This document shows positions 25,195-34,279 of a DNA stretch of 64,000 nt, in pieces (the first letter of the stretch is position 1; every line of letters begins with the position of its first letter). This DNA comes from Streptomyces decoyicus (GTDB taxonomy: Bacteria; Actinomycetota; Actinomycetes; Streptomycetales; Streptomycetaceae): NCBI RefSeq assembly GCF_019880305.1, contig NZ_CP082301.1, forward strand, positions 5,084,001 to 5,148,000. The letters are read 5' to 3'. The notes under the pieces were generated by a model that made no database searches, was not told the DNA's origin, and saw nothing but the letters and a program-made list of their open reading frames with translations. Position numbers and translations under genes: made by a program.

Positions 25195-26663
25195 TCGGGG
25201 GCTCCCTGAGGGGTCGGGGCAGTCGGCGATACGGGCGGCGGCGGGGCCGCGGGGGCCGGGGCGGAGGCCGGCTCCGAGCGCTCGATGACGACCTGTCCCG
25301 CGCCGAGTTCGAGAGCCAGGTCCAGCGACCCGCGGGGCTTCTCGCCCTTCTTGAGGCCGTCGGCGGGCAGCGTGAGGGTCCGCTCACCGCCCCCCGAGAG
25401 GCTCACATCCTGCGGCGATTCTCCGGGCAGCTGGATGTCCCCGAGGCCGAGCGAGATATGGAGCCGGGTCGTGACGCCCTGGGGCAGCGTCACTTGGAGG
25501 CGGCCGAAGCCCACTTCCGCGCCGGTATGGACCGTACGGCCGCCCTTGAGGGGCAGCTCGCCGAGGTCCAACACCCCTTCTCCCGAACCGATCTCGTAAT
25601 GCGGCCGGACATCGCGGAGGCTGGCGGGGGCCCAGGTGCGCTTCTGCCAGTCGGTGGTGATGTTGTCGGGAAGCGCCGTCGCGGCCGCCAGCAGCAGGGC
25701 CGTCAGCACCACCATGAAGACCGTGCCGCCGCCCGTCCGCCCGAACCAGGAGCTGAGGACGAGCCCCAGGCCGAAGACGACCAGCGCAGCCGCCAGCCCT
25801 GCCTGGAGGGCCGGTGCGAAGCCGTCGTGACGCGAGACCGCGAGGGCGGTGGCGCCGCCCGCGAGCAGCGCGAGCAGGAACGTCCAGCCGCCGATCGGGC
25901 GGCCGGTGCGGCGGGTTCGGCGCGGCGCGGGGGCGGGAGGGGCGCCGTGGGCCGGCGGAGGCGGGCCGGGCGGGCGGCCCGCGTCGGACCAGGGGTGAGG
26001 CCGGCCGGCAGCCGTCGCGGCCGCGCCGTGCTCGGAGCGGTAGGTGATGTCGAGCGGGAGCGGGGTGTTCTCGGGGCCCCACAGATAGCCCGGACCACCT
26101 GCCTCCCTGGAGTGTTGGTTGCGCCACCAGGAGGGGCCGGTCGGCACCGGGGGCGCCATGGTCTCGGGCGGGGCGTCGGCAACCGCCTGGGCGGTGGCGG
26201 CGTCCACCGACTCCGGGCCCTTGGTCTCCACCTCCCGGCGCCGCCGCGACCAGTAGGCGGAACCGGCCGCTGCCAGCGTCAGCATGATGGCGAACGACAT
26301 CATGCTGCCCTTGGCGAGGGTCGTCAGGAACAGTCCGCAGCCCACCAGCGCGAAGAGCAGCGCCGTCAGCGCGGGGCCCTCGACACGGCCGGAGAGCAGC
26401 CTGCGCCCCTCGTTCTCGTCCTCGCCCTCAAGGGGGATGAGCAGCCACGCGAAGCCGTAGGCGATGAGGCCGAGGCCGCCGACGGCGAGCACGGCGAGCA
26501 CGACCCGGAAGATCACCGGGTCGAGATCCCACTGCCGGCCCAGCCCGCCGCACACGCCGCCGACGACCTTGTGCCGCCGGCTGCGGCGCAGCGGGGCGGG
26601 CGGCGGGGTGGGACCGGCGGGGTCGGAGGGCGCCGGCTCCTCGACGGGGGCTGCATCGTTCAT
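25191..26663 (-). CDS. PspC-domain/LiaF-like membrane protein
   Basis: 490 residues. A PspC domain occupies ~30-85 (RRHKVVGGVCGGLGRQWDLDPVIFRVVLAVLAV with GFAWLLIPLEGEDE). Further TM segments follow, with a Pro-rich loop, then a C-terminal beta-rich region (IGSGEGVLDLGELPLKGG ... HISLGLGDIQLPGESP) like the toast-rack domain of LiaF. In Firmicutes, LiaF inhibits the LiaS kinase in cell-envelope stress signalling. The PspC histidine kinase and NarL regulator two genes away make a Lia-like module likely. ATG 26663 is chosen over a slightly longer frame. Confidence 0.85.
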   Translation of the reverse strand: MNDAAPVEEPAPSDPAGPTPPPAPLRRSRRHKVVGGVCGGLGRQWDLDPVIFRVVLAVLAVGGLGLIAYGFAWLLIPLEGEDENEGRRLLSGRVEGPALTALLFALVGCGLFLTTLAKGSMMSFAIMLTLAAAGSAYWSRRRREVETKGPESVDAATAQAVADAPPETMAPPVPTGPSWWRNQHSREAGGPGYLWGPENTPLPLDITYRSEHGAAATAAGRPHPWSDAGRPPGPPPPAHGAPPAPAPRRTRRTGRPIGGWTFLLALLAGGATALAVSRHDGFAPALQAGLAAALVVFGLGLVLSSWFGRTGGGTVFMVVLTALLLAAATALPDNITTDWQKRTWAPASLRDVRPHYEIGSGEGVLDLGELPLKGGRTVHTGAEVGFGRLQVTLPQGVTTRLHISLGLGDIQLPGESPQDVSLSGGGERTLTLPADGLKKGEKPRGSLDLALELGAGQVVIERSEPASAPAPAAPPPPVSPTAPTPQGAPE

Positions 26664-26719
26664 GGGCCCATGGTGACAAGGGCGGACGAGCCCCGGCATC
26701 CGTGGGAACCCTGGCAGAT

Positions 26720-26747
26720 CCCTGAGATCTACCCGTGACGGCCCTGA
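26720..26747. promoter_or_regulatory. CCCTGA motifs in divergent promoter region
   Basis: CCCTGA occurs at 26720-26725 and 26742-26747 (22 bp apart) between the divergent PspC/LiaF-like and kinase genes; the first sits inside agatccctgagatct. The same half-site forms a palindrome at 28841-28856 before the histidine kinase. A shared regulator is a hypothesis. Confidence 0.4.
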
Positions 26748-26914
26748 TATGCCCCAGGGGGGTCCCGAAATCCCTCGTGCGCTCGCATATGCCCCCGACC
26801 CCTTGGTCCCGCCCGGGACACGGGTGCGGACAGGTGGTGGCCGAAGAACTTTCCACCGGCGCGGGCGACTATCGTTGCGCCCTGGATACGTACGGGTTTC
26901 CGGAGGGGCGTGCG

Positions 26915-28729
26915 GTGACGGAGGCGGCGTCGGTGGACGAGGGGCGACTGGTCGCCGGGCGGTATCGCCTGGTTGAGCGGATAGGCCAGGGCGGTATGGG
27001 TACCGTCTGGCGGGCCCAGGACGAAGTCCTTGGGCGTCAGGTCGCGGTCAAGCGTCTGCATGTGGCGCCGTATCTCGATGCGGACGAACTGGCGAGGCGT
27101 TATGAGCGCACCACCCGCGAGGCGCAGGCCGCCGCACGCATCAACCACCCCAATGTGGTGGGGGTGCACGACGTCGTGGACGACGCCGGGATGCCGTGCA
27201 TCGTCATGGAGTACGTCCCCTCCCTGACGCTCGGCGATGTCATCAAGGAAGCCGCGCGGCAGGACAGTTCGGTCACTCCGCGCGAGGCCGCCCGTATCGG
27301 ACGCGGCATGGTGGCGGCGCTCCGGGCCGCGCACTCCGCCGGTGTGCTGCACCGTGACGTGAAGCCGGGCAATGTGCTGCTCGGCGAGGACGGCCGGGTC
27401 GTGCTCACCGACTTCGGCATCGCGGTCGCCAGCGGTACGTCCACGCTCACCAAGACGGGCGAGCTGGTGGGCTCCATCGACTACTTGGCGCCGGAGCGGG
27501 TCAGAAGCGGCAAGCCGGGTCCCGCCTCCGACCTGTGGGCGCTGGGCGCGACGCTCTATCAAGCGGTCGAGGGGCGGCCCCCGTTCCGGAAGGACACCGC
27601 GGTCGAGACGGCGTACTCGATCGCCATGGACCCGCTCGAAGCACCGCGCAACGCCGGGGTGCTGACCCCGCTGATCGAGGCGCTGCTCGCCAAGGAGCCG
27701 GCCGACCGCCCGACGGCCGAGGTCGTCGAGCAGGCGCTGCGGGCCGCCGAGGCCGACGCGGAGACGGCGCTGTACGGCTGGCCGACGCTGGCACTGGGCA
27801 CGGTCGGACGCGGCGACCCGGAATCGACCGGCACGAACGGGCAGACGGAGGCGCCGACCCGTGCGGTGCCGCACACCAGCGGGACGGGAACCGCGTCGGA
27901 CAGCACTTCGACGAGCACCGGGACCGGTGCCGGGAGCCCCGCGGGCACGGACTCCGACACCGGCTCGGGCACGGGCTTCGGCGCCGTGACCGGTCCCATG
28001 TCTGTCTCGGACGCGGCCGGTGGCGGGCGGGCCGCGGGGGACCGTACGGAGGCGCAGGGCGGGGCCAAGTCCCGTGGGCGGCGTGCGGTGCGGGTCATGG
28101 TCTGGAGCGTCACCGGGGTGCTGCTCGCCGGCGGCGGGGCCGGCGCGGCCTGGTACCTGATGCACCGCGATGCCGACAGCGCGTCCCAGCAGGCCTCTGA
28201 CAAGGGCGCCCCGGTTCCCAACCGCCCCGCCGGCAGCATCGGACCGCCGCCTCCGCTCCCCGACTGCTACCGGAATGCGAAGGAGACCGCGCTCGGCGTG
28301 ACCTTCCCGGTACCCAAGGGGTGGAGGCGCATTGTCAGGGACGGCGGCCGGCAGATCATCTACGCTTCGGGGGCCAGCGAGGCGGAGGACACCCAGCGCG
28401 CCCAGCTGACTCTGAGCGTTCTGGACTTCTCCTCGCCCGATCAGGTGCAGCACTTCAAGGACGTCGAGGCGGACTTCAAGAAGATGTACCCCGTCTACTC
28501 GCGGCTGCGGATGCAGCCGACGACCTTCCAGGGCGATCCCGCCGCTATCTGGGAGTTCACCTTCGGAGGCCGGGCCCGTACCTTCCGGGGGATCGACCTC
28601 GGGTTCGGTCGTGAGGGCGCGAAGGAGTACGCGCTCTATGTCGCCGCGCCGCAAGCCGACTGGGCCAAGTTCGAGAAGGTCTTCTCGGTACTGAAGGACG
28701 GCTTCCGCCGGACCGACCCGATGAACTGA
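26915..28729 (+). CDS. Membrane Ser/Thr protein kinase
   Basis: 604 residues. The kinase domain occupies ~13-275 with GQGGMGTVW, VAVKRL, HRDVKPGNVLL (~145), DFGIAVAS and LAPERV. A Thr/Ser/Gly-rich linker, one TM helix (VMVWSVTGVLLAGGGAGAAW, ~394-415) and a ~190-residue external domain follow. The external domain starts after SQQASDKG, the same juxtamembrane motif as in the kinase at 4814, so the two are paralogues. GTG 26915 has GGAGGGG upstream. Being inside the Lia-like block suggests envelope-stress signalling; the substrate is unknown. Confidence 0.92.
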   Translation: MTEAASVDEGRLVAGRYRLVERIGQGGMGTVWRAQDEVLGRQVAVKRLHVAPYLDADELARRYERTTREAQAAARINHPNVVGVHDVVDDAGMPCIVMEYVPSLTLGDVIKEAARQDSSVTPREAARIGRGMVAALRAAHSAGVLHRDVKPGNVLLGEDGRVVLTDFGIAVASGTSTLTKTGELVGSIDYLAPERVRSGKPGPASDLWALGATLYQAVEGRPPFRKDTAVETAYSIAMDPLEAPRNAGVLTPLIEALLAKEPADRPTAEVVEQALRAAEADAETALYGWPTLALGTVGRGDPESTGTNGQTEAPTRAVPHTSGTGTASDSTSTSTGTGAGSPAGTDSDTGSGTGFGAVTGPMSVSDAAGGGRAAGDRTEAQGGAKSRGRRAVRVMVWSVTGVLLAGGGAGAAWYLMHRDADSASQQASDKGAPVPNRPAGSIGPPPPLPDCYRNAKETALGVTFPVPKGWRRIVRDGGRQIIYASGASEAEDTQRAQLTLSVLDFSSPDQVQHFKDVEADFKKMYPVYSRLRMQPTTFQGDPAAIWEFTFGGRARTFRGIDLGFGREGAKEYALYVAAPQADWAKFEKVFSVLKDGFRRTDPMN

Positions 28730-28840
28730 GGCGGGGGACGGAGCAGCAGGCGGGAGCGGCGAGAAGCTGCCGCGGACCGTCGTGGACCGGTCGCCTGCGG
28801 CCCGGCCCCGGGCCGGACCCCGGAAACGTCAGGGGCGGGT

Positions 28841-28856
28841 TCAGGGTCGTCCCTGA
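28841..28856. promoter_or_regulatory. TCAGGG-N4-CCCTGA palindrome upstream of PspC histidine kinase
   Basis: A perfect 6-bp inverted repeat with 4-bp spacer lies ~37 bp before the kinase start. A further partial copy (gtcagggg) sits 12 bp upstream. It is a candidate binding site for the NarL-type regulator encoded next. Confidence 0.5.
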
Positions 28857-28892
28857 TGTCCAAGGCGCCGGCGCCGTGTGACGATCGACGGC

Positions 28893-30191
28893 ATGACCAC
28901 CGCTCCGCCCCGCGCCGAGTCGCACTACGCCCCGGCGCCGGACCCTGACGAGCCGCCCGTGCGCAAGCTGTACCGCAGCGCCGACGGGCGGTTGCTCGGT
29001 GGTGTCGCGCGCGGTCTGGCGGGGCATCTCGGACTGCCGGTCTCCTGGGTGCGGATCGTGTTCGTCGCCCTCTTCCTGGCCGACGGCATGGGCGCCCTGC
29101 TGTATGCCGCGTTCTGGTTCTTCGTTCCGCTGGGCGTCGGCGGCGTGGACCACCGGCATCCCGCCACGGCCGGCGGGAAGCGGCTGCTGCCGCGGCACAA
29201 GCCCGACAAGGGCCAGGTCTTCGCGCTGATCGCGCTGCTCATCGGCACCGCGATCGTCGCCTCCAGATTTCAGCTGGGCCAGGCCAAGGGCTATGTCTGG
29301 CCGGTGCTGCTGATCGGCGCCGGTGTCGCCCTGGTGTGGCGTCAGGCGGACAACTCCCGCCGTGCGCAATGGCTCGAGCTCGGCCGCCGCAAGGGCGTGC
29401 TGCCGGTGCTGCGCGGCGCGGCCGGGGTGCTGCTGGTCGGCATCGGGGTGACCGGCATCGTCGTGCTGCAGGGGTCGGTGCGCCATCTCGGCTCGGTGCT
29501 CCAGGCCTCGCTCGCCGTCGTCGTCGGCATCGCGCTGCTGGCGGGCCCCTATCTGGTGCGGATCACCCAGGACCTCTCCGAGGAGCGGTTGATGCGCATC
29601 CGTGCCCAGGAGCGCGCCGAAGTGGCCGCCCATGTCCATGACTCGGTGCTGCACACCCTCACCCTGATCCAGCGCAACGCCGAGGACCCCCGGGAGGTGG
29701 CGCGGCTGGCCCGCGCCCAGGAGCGGGAACTGCGCGCCTGGCTCTACAAACCCGAGGGCCGCGGCAAGGAGGAGGACGAGGAACCCGCCACCGTCGCGGA
29801 GGCGGTCCGCAAGTCCGCCGCCGAGGTGGAGGACGACCACGGCGTCCCCATCGAGGTCGTGGCCGTCGGCGACTGCCCCCTGGACGAGGCGCTGGACGCC
29901 CAGATGCAGGCTGCCCGCGAGGCGATGGTCAACGCCGCCAAGTACGGTGGCGAGGGCGGTGCGGTGCAGGTGTTCGCCGAGGTGGAGGGCCTTACGGTCT
30001 TTGTCTCGGTGCGCGACCGCGGCCCCGGCTTCGACCTGGACGCGGTCCCCGAGGACCGGATGGGCGTACGGGAATCCATCATCGGCCGCATGGAGCGCAA
30101 CGGCGGCACGGCCCGGCTGCGTTCCGCCCCCGAGGGCGGCACGGTCGTCGAGCTGGAAATGGAGCGCCCGGCGAAGGAGCGCGAGACATGA
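28893..30191 (+). CDS. PspC-domain sensor histidine kinase (LiaS-like)
   Basis: 432 residues. The N-terminal PspC domain (LYRSADGRLLGGVARGLAGHLGLPVSWVRIVFVALFL) is fused to about five TM helices. The phosphoacceptor region is AAHVHDSVLHTLTLIQRNA, and the HATPase_c domain has AAREAMVNAAKYGG, VSVRDRGPGFD and GTVVELEM. ATG 28893 is taken; a GTG at 28878 is also in frame. The response regulator follows at 88 bp. The whole resembles the actinobacterial PspC-LuxR envelope-stress pair. Confidence 0.9.
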   Translation: MTTAPPRAESHYAPAPDPDEPPVRKLYRSADGRLLGGVARGLAGHLGLPVSWVRIVFVALFLADGMGALLYAAFWFFVPLGVGGVDHRHPATAGGKRLLPRHKPDKGQVFALIALLIGTAIVASRFQLGQAKGYVWPVLLIGAGVALVWRQADNSRRAQWLELGRRKGVLPVLRGAAGVLLVGIGVTGIVVLQGSVRHLGSVLQASLAVVVGIALLAGPYLVRITQDLSEERLMRIRAQERAEVAAHVHDSVLHTLTLIQRNAEDPREVARLARAQERELRAWLYKPEGRGKEEDEEPATVAEAVRKSAAEVEDDHGVPIEVVAVGDCPLDEALDAQMQAAREAMVNAAKYGGEGGAVQVFAEVEGLTVFVSVRDRGPGFDLDAVPEDRMGVRESIIGRMERNGGTARLRSAPEGGTVVELEMERPAKERET

Positions 30192-30279
30192 CCGGAACGG
30201 GCGAGGGGCGGCCGGTGGCGACACCGCGGGCCGGAGCGCGGGATGATGGCGGGCAGACATCGAGGGACGGGCGGAAGAG

Positions 30280-30990
30280 ATGAGCAGCGAGGGCGCACAG
30301 CAGGACGAGACGGGCGCGGCGGCCGAGGGCCGCACCGTACGGGTCGTGCTGGTCGACGACCACCGGATGTTCCGTACGGGCGTCCAGGCCGAGATCGGCG
30401 AAACCGGGCGCACCGGCGTCGAGGTGGTCGGTGAGGCCGCCGACGTCGACCAGGCACTCACGGTCATCACCGCCACCCGCCCCGAGGTCGTCCTGCTGGA
30501 CGTCCATCTCCCCGGGGGCGGCGGCGTCGAGGTGCTGCGCCGCAGTGCCGCGATGATGGCCGATGCGGAGCGACCGGTCCGCTTCCTCGCGCTCTCCGTC
30601 TCCGATGCCGCCGAGGACGTCATCGGCGTCATCCGCGGCGGTGCCCGCGGCTATGTCACCAAGACGATCACCGGCACGGACCTGGTCAACGCGGTCTTCC
30701 GGGTCTCCGACGGCGATGCGGTCTTCTCCCCGCGGCTGGCCGGCTTCGTCCTGGACGCCTTCGCCTCGACGGACGCCCCGCCGGTCGACGAGGACCTGGA
30801 CCGCCTCACCCAGCGCGAGCGCGAGGTCCTGCGGCTGATCGCCCGCGGCTATGCGTACAAGGAGATCGCCAAGCAGTTGTTCATCTCCGTGAAGACCGTC
30901 GAATCCCATGTCTCCGCGGTGCTGCGCAAGCTCCAGCTCTCCAACCGCCATGAGCTGACCCGCTGGGCAGCGGCCCGGCGGCTGGTCTGA
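30280..30990 (+). CDS. LuxR/NarL-family response regulator (LiaR-like)
   Basis: 236 residues. The receiver has VRVVLVDDHRMFRTGV, the acceptor Asp in VVLLDVHLPGGGG and the Lys in GYVTKTITG. The LuxR HTH is LTQREREVLRLIARGYAYKEIAKQLFISVKTVESHV. It is cognate to the PspC histidine kinase by position. It probably acts on the CCCTGA sites at 26720-26747 and 28841-28856, which is untested. The start ATG 30280 has a GGAAGAG-like site. Confidence 0.93.
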   Translation: MSSEGAQQDETGAAAEGRTVRVVLVDDHRMFRTGVQAEIGETGRTGVEVVGEAADVDQALTVITATRPEVVLLDVHLPGGGGVEVLRRSAAMMADAERPVRFLALSVSDAAEDVIGVIRGGARGYVTKTITGTDLVNAVFRVSDGDAVFSPRLAGFVLDAFASTDAPPVDEDLDRLTQREREVLRLIARGYAYKEIAKQLFISVKTVESHVSAVLRKLQLSNRHELTRWAAARRLV

Positions 30991-31172
30991 CCTGCACAAC
31001 CGCTCCCGGGCCGTGACGGGCCGCGGGGGAGCCGGGTCGTAAAGAAGGACCAAAGACGGGCAACCAGGACCACGCTGATCACCATCTAAAGGCGCGGAGA
31101 GGCTCACTGCCGAAGGCGGGGCCGGAACCACCCCCACGTCCTTCGCGTAGTTGTCCTGGAAGCGAGATCCCG

Positions 31173-32297
31173 ATGAGCCTGACGGGCACGCCCTTCTTCC
31201 TCACCTCGGTCACGCTGTTGATCGTCGCCTTTGTGCTGCCGCTCGCCCTGTGGGGCCGAATAGCCGGGCCGCCCCTGGCGCGCGGCCTCGCCCGGCTGCT
31301 GATGCTGCTGTTCGCCCAGGTCACGGCCATCACCGTGGTCTTCGTCCTGGTCAACAACGCCAATAGCCTCTACGACACCTGGGACGACCTGCTCGGCACC
31401 GGCAGCCATGTCGAGGCGGCCCGGGACCTCGGCCCCGACGGCATGGGCGGCCGGCAGATCAAGCACGAGCCCAAGCAGCTCCAGCAGTTCCGCCCGGCCG
31501 ACGACCCCAGGGTGGGCCCCGGCGTCCGGATGACCGACCTCAGGGGCCGGATCTCGGGCGTCCAGGGCGAGGTGTACGTCTGGCTGCCGCCGCAGTACGA
31601 CGACCCGGCCTACCGGAACAAGAAGTTCCCGGTCGTCGAGCTGCTGCCCGGCTACCCCGGCTCGGCGAAGTCCTGGCTGGGCTCGCTGCACGTGGCCGAG
31701 CAGCTCCGGCCGCTGATGCAGCGCGGCCAGGTCAAGCCGGCCATCCTGGTGGCGCCGCGCACCAATCTCCTCCCCGGCGCGGACACCGGCTGCGTCAACA
31801 TCCCCGGCAAGGTCAACGCCGACAGCTGGCTGACCGTCGATGTCCGCAAGATGATCATCGACAACTTCCGGGCCGGCGACAAGCCGGACTCCTGGGCCCT
31901 GGCCGGTTATTCGGCGGGCGCGCACTGCGCCACCAAGCTTGCCCTGGCCCACCCGGACCGCTACCGCGCCGCGGTCGCCATGTCCGGCTACAACGACCCG
32001 GCGCTCGAACGGGACTCCCTCGCCGGCAAGGACCCCAAGCTGCGCGTCGAGTCCAACCCGATCCACATCCTGAAGGCCGCCAACGCGGCGGGGAAGCCGC
32101 CGCGTACGGCCCTGTATGTGTCGGGCGCGGCGGGCGACGGCTACCAGGCCGGTCTCGGGCTGCGGCAGTTCGCGCAGCTTCCGACGACAGTGACCGTGCA
32201 GCAGATCTCGTCGGGCGCGGGCGGCCACACGACGGTGGTGTGGAAGAACCAGGTGCCGCAGATCTTCCAGTGGCTGGGGACGCAGCTCAGGGCGTGA
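31173..32297 (+). CDS. Membrane-anchored alpha/beta-hydrolase esterase (antigen 85/EstD-like)
   Basis: 374 residues. Two N-terminal TM helices (FLTSVTLLIVAFVLPLALWG and RLLMLLFAQVTAITVVFVLV) precede an external esterase domain. The catalytic Ser is in ALAGYSAGAHCATKLA (GxSxG, ~250), with a terminal His in SSGAGGHTTVVW. VVELLPGYPGSAKSW forms the oxyanion region. The fold resembles esterase D and mycolyltransferase-like hydrolases. The substrate is unknown. Start ATG 31173; the gene ends 13 bp before the convergent NlpC gene. Confidence 0.85.
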   Translation: MSLTGTPFFLTSVTLLIVAFVLPLALWGRIAGPPLARGLARLLMLLFAQVTAITVVFVLVNNANSLYDTWDDLLGTGSHVEAARDLGPDGMGGRQIKHEPKQLQQFRPADDPRVGPGVRMTDLRGRISGVQGEVYVWLPPQYDDPAYRNKKFPVVELLPGYPGSAKSWLGSLHVAEQLRPLMQRGQVKPAILVAPRTNLLPGADTGCVNIPGKVNADSWLTVDVRKMIIDNFRAGDKPDSWALAGYSAGAHCATKLALAHPDRYRAAVAMSGYNDPALERDSLAGKDPKLRVESNPIHILKAANAAGKPPRTALYVSGAAGDGYQAGLGLRQFAQLPTTVTVQQISSGAGGHTTVVWKNQVPQIFQWLGTQLRA

Positions 32298-32310
32298 GCG
32301 CGGCACCGCC

Positions 32311-33432
32311 CTAGGCCGGCCGGGTCGCCGCCGCGAACGGCATCTGGTCGATCGGCGCGATCCGTACCGGCGCCCCCGGGTGCGGCGCGTGGATCATCTT
32401 GCCGTCCCCGACGTAGAGCCCCACATGGCTGATCCCGGAGTAGAAGAACACCAGGTCACCGGGGGCGAGTTGGGACCTGTCGACGCGCGGTCCGGAGCTG
32501 ATCTGGGTGTAGGTCGTACGGGGCAGCGCGACCCCGCCGGCCTTCCAGGCGGCCTGGGTCAGCCCCGAGCAGTCGAACGCGGAGGGGCCCGTCGCGCCCC
32601 AGACGTACGGCTTGCCGAGGGCGGCGTAGGCGAAGGCGACGGCCCGCGCGGCACGGGGGTCGGCGGCCTGCGCCGCGGCCGCCGCGGCTTCCGGGCCGGT
32701 GCCGCCGCGAAGACCGTCCCCGCGCCCGGTCCCGCGGTGCGCACGGCCCTCGCCCGCGCCGCCGTGCGCACCGCCCCGGCCCGCCATCCGCTGCCGCTGC
32801 TCCGCGGTCAGCCGGCTGAGCAACTGCTCGGCGGCGCCCAGCTTGTGGACGACCGTGACCCGGTGCTTCTTCAGCGCCGCCTCGGTACCCGCCAGCCGTT
32901 CCGCGGTGTCCTCGGCCCGCCGCTGGACCTGCCGTACGCTGCCGAGCCGGCGCGCGTAGCCGGCCATCGCGGTCGCCTGGTGGCTGCCCGTGCGCTGGAG
33001 GACCGCGGCGCCGTCCAGGTAGCGCTGCGGGTCCGCCGACAGCAGCAGCCGTACGGTGGGGTCGATGCCGCCGGAGCGGTACTGGCTCGCGGCCATGGTG
33101 CCCAGGTCGCTGCGGGCGGCGTTCAGTTTCTCGGTCCTGCGGGCGGCCTCGTCCTGAAGCCTGCTCAGCTGCTCGCGTGCCCTCTCGGCGTCTTCCTTCG
33201 CGCCGTTGTAGCTCTGCGTGGCCACCTCTGCCTCCTGGTACAGCGCGTCGACCCGGTCCTTGACCTGGGCGGGGGTGGGCTGGGGTGCGGCCTGGCCGGT
33301 GCCGTCGAGGCCGGCGGCGGTGGCCGCACCGGCCAGGGCCAGGGTGGCGGCCGTACGGGCGGTGCGCGCGGTGCGCGAGCCGCCGGTGAGCGCGGCGAGC
33401 GGATGCTGCCGCGGCTTGCGGTGCGAGGCCAC
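32311..33432 (-). CDS. Secreted NlpC/P60 peptidoglycan hydrolase (copy 1)
   Basis: 373 residues from GTG 33432 (ASHRKPRQHPL), aligned with the start of the paralogue at 34280; a GTG at 33444 is possible. A signal-like hydrophobic stretch is followed by a ~150-residue coiled coil (VKDRVDALYQEAEVATQ ... LSRLQDEAARRTEKLNAARSDL) and a C-terminal NlpC/P60 domain: Cys in GPSAFDCSGLTQAAW, His in GISHVGLYVGDG, then KMIHAPHPG. It cleaves D-Glu-diaminopimelate-type stem-peptide bonds. Unlike copy 2, its 5' leader has no ydaO motif. Confidence 0.92.
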   Translation of the reverse strand: MASHRKPRQHPLAALTGGSRTARTARTAATLALAGAATAAGLDGTGQAAPQPTPAQVKDRVDALYQEAEVATQSYNGAKEDAERAREQLSRLQDEAARRTEKLNAARSDLGTMAASQYRSGGIDPTVRLLLSADPQRYLDGAAVLQRTGSHQATAMAGYARRLGSVRQVQRRAEDTAERLAGTEAALKKHRVTVVHKLGAAEQLLSRLTAEQRQRMAGRGGAHGGAGEGRAHRGTGRGDGLRGGTGPEAAAAAAQAADPRAARAVAFAYAALGKPYVWGATGPSAFDCSGLTQAAWKAGGVALPRTTYTQISSGPRVDRSQLAPGDLVFFYSGISHVGLYVGDGKMIHAPHPGAPVRIAPIDQMPFAAATRPA

Positions 33433-33470
33433 GGTGGCCGTCACTTCCTTCCCTTCGAGCCGCGGGCCCG

Positions 33471-33503
33471 GCGGCGGTCCGTAACGAGGGAACGGACCGC
33501 CGC
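33471..33503 (-). promoter_or_regulatory. Perfect hairpin in 5' leader of NlpC copy 1
   Basis: A 12-bp stem gcggcggtccgt/acggaccgccgc (33471-33482/33492-33503) with a 9-nt loop lies 39 nt upstream of the start codon. It stands where the paralogue has a riboswitch, so it may act in its own leader control. Confidence 0.5.
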
Positions 33504-33768
33504 CGCACCTCTCGGCGGGACGGCCGACAGGACGCCGGTGGGAGGCCGGCGATGGCGGGGAGTCGGCCGCCTGGAGGAGGACGCTAAGCCTGTACGTCAC
33601 GGCAAGGAGTCTGCTTGCCCGGGATTGTTCGCTTTCGACCGCGGCCGGTGCACGGGTGACCGTGGCACCGAGGCCGTACGGCCGGGACCGGGCCCGGCCT
33701 GACCGAAGCGGCGATTGTGGGCGCCCTGCCGGAAGGGCCGTGCTATGCGGGGGCTACGATCCAGCACT

Positions 33769-34122
33769 ATGGACGTAGTAATCAATATCTTCGTCGGCCT
33801 GCACATCATCGGCATCGCCTCCCTGCTGGGCGGCTTTCTGACCCAGATGAAGGCGATGAGCGCGGGCACCGCCCGCTTTGTGCCCGCGATGCTGCACGGT
33901 GCGCTGACGATGCTGGTCACCGGCATCGTGCTGGTCGGCCTCAACCAGGCCCAGGACCACAGCCTCAACAACATCAAGCTCGGCATCAAGATGGCCGTGC
34001 TGGTGGTCATCCTGGCGCTGGTCTACGTCAAGCGGGACGAGGAGAGCGTGGCCAAGCCGGTCTTCGGCGCGGTCGGCGCGCTGACGGTGGCCAACATCTT
34101 CATCGCGGTGCTCTGGACCTGA
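33769..34122 (+). CDS. Small four-TM membrane protein
   Basis: 117 residues with four TM helices (MDVVINIFVGLHIIGIASLLGGF, AMLHGALTMLVTGIVLVGL, IKLGIKMAVLVVILALVYV, AVGALTVANIFIAVLW). No enzymatic motif is visible. A TACGAT box at 33755-33760, eight bases before ATG 33769, indicates a leaderless transcript. It sits between the two NlpC paralogues on the opposite strand. Confidence 0.82.
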   Translation: MDVVINIFVGLHIIGIASLLGGFLTQMKAMSAGTARFVPAMLHGALTMLVTGIVLVGLNQAQDHSLNNIKLGIKMAVLVVILALVYVKRDEESVAKPVFGAVGALTVANIFIAVLWT

Positions 34123-34184
34123 GCGGAGCAGCCGGCGGCGCGGGAACAGGGCCCCGCGCCCCGGGTGGAGCCCCCTCCACAGCA

Positions 34185-34233
34185 CACCGCGCGGTCCTCG
34201 CACTCCGGTTTTGGAGGCGACGGCCGCGCGGTG
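34185..34233. terminator. Stem-loop terminator between convergent genes
   Basis: A 10-bp stem caccgcgcgg/ccgcgcggtg (34185-34194/34224-34233) has an inner ctcc/ggag stem around a gtttt loop. Confidence 0.6.
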
Positions 34234-34279
34234 GCGTGTGGGGGGTTGCCGTGGGGGGGGCCTGCGGGGGAACGGAGCC

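Noticed and set aside
33433..33620. ydaO riboswitch before NlpC copy 1
   Set aside because: The CCGACAGCTAACC, GGGGTGAATC and GTAGGC blocks are all absent, although the promoter block resembles that of copy 2.
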